NCBI GenBank assembly: GCA_900540885.1
Contig: UQHJ01000071.1
Location: forward strand, 1-12,200
Direction of reading: 5' to 3'
DNA length: 12,200 nucleotides
From: an uncultured Prevotella sp.
GTDB taxonomy: Bacteria > Bacteroidota > Bacteroidia > Bacteroidales > Bacteroidaceae
This document shows, in pieces, positions 12,065 to 12,200 of this stretch (positions are counted from its first letter, which is position 1; each line of letters starts with the position of its first letter). The notes under the pieces are model-generated. The model worked only from the letters and a program-made list of their open reading frames with translations, had not been told where the DNA came from and did not search any database. The translations under genes and the position numbers were made by a program.

Positions 12065-12200
12065 CGCGCTTCGCGCTCTGGGGTGAACATTAATTATCAT
12101 TAATTATCCATTAATTCTTTCATTAATTATCCATTAATTCTTTCATTAATTATCCATTAATTCTTTCATTAATTATCCATTAATTCTTTCATTAATTATC
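12065..12200. repeat. ATTAAT ladder with 23-bp tandem repeats
   Basis: A GC-rich head CGCG-ctt-CGCG (12065-12075) is followed by TGAACATTAATTATC and then by a 23-bp unit (ATTAATTATCC plus ATTAATTCTTTC) at 12099-12121, 12122-12144, 12145-12167 and 12168-12190. A fifth copy is cut by the window edge. ATTAAT recurs at alternating 11- and 12-bp steps. The head faces the murI start 39 bp away. This is the same element as at 2350-2564. Confidence 0.92.

Noticed and set aside
12099..12200. CRISPR array
   Set aside because: The 23-bp units are directly abutting with no unique spacers, and no cas gene is present.

Overview
The window looks like a chromosomal segment from a Bacteroidales bacterium, most likely Prevotella or a close relative. 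The evidence is TAnnTTTG-type -7 promoter boxes, a PCMD lipoprotein, calycin-like exported proteins, an OMP_b-brl type barrel, and short C-terminal tails of the kind Y-x-L-x-G-x-x-V ... G-x-Y-I-x-x-G-K-K. The genus is an inference from these families, not from a database search.

Layout. Positions 1-410 carry no gene, only a mosaic palindromic repeat (73-247) and a hairpin terminator (307-350). A secreted M6-family metalloprotease lies on the minus strand (411-2219). A 546-bp divergent intergenic region (2220-2765) follows. It is filled with two inverted copies of an AT-rich ATTAAT-ladder element, including a perfect 58-bp inverted repeat, and with promoter boxes for both flanking genes. On the plus strand come a PCMD lipoprotein (2766-3929), a RelB/YafQ-type toxin-antitoxin pair (3974-4463), an outer-membrane beta-barrel protein (4479-5282), a calycin-like exported protein (5341-5952) and a coupled 711-aa multidomain exported protein (5952-8087). 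A 63-aa small protein (8168-8359) follows a hairpin. A REP-associated tyrosine transposase (RAYT, minus strand, 8505-9017) sits between two near-identical 92-bp palindromic repeats (8378-8469 and 9163-9254). A large exported protein of unknown function (9260-10942, minus) has a promoter embedded in a 33-bp palindrome. A third, partial and chimeric copy of the RAYT-type repeat lies at 11105-11181. Glutamate racemase murI (11199-12026, minus) closes the window, preceded by another ATTAAT ladder that runs off the right edge.

How it fits together. Most genes encode envelope or secreted proteins built from a shared set of modules: PCMD in two genes, calycin-like in two, and the Y-L-G-V/G-Y-I-G-K-K tail in three and possibly four. 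The PCMD lipoprotein and the barrel probably form a surface pair, now separated by the toxin-antitoxin module. Non-coding DNA is unusually structured. The strongest leads are: (1) the helically phased ATTAAT ladder with a GC-rich hairpin head that points toward the downstream gene in all three instances; (2) the RAYT and its flanking 92-bp repeats, with a RAYT that lacks a normal start; and (3) the double TTTGTnnnACAAA operator overlapping the -7 box of the 560-aa gene.
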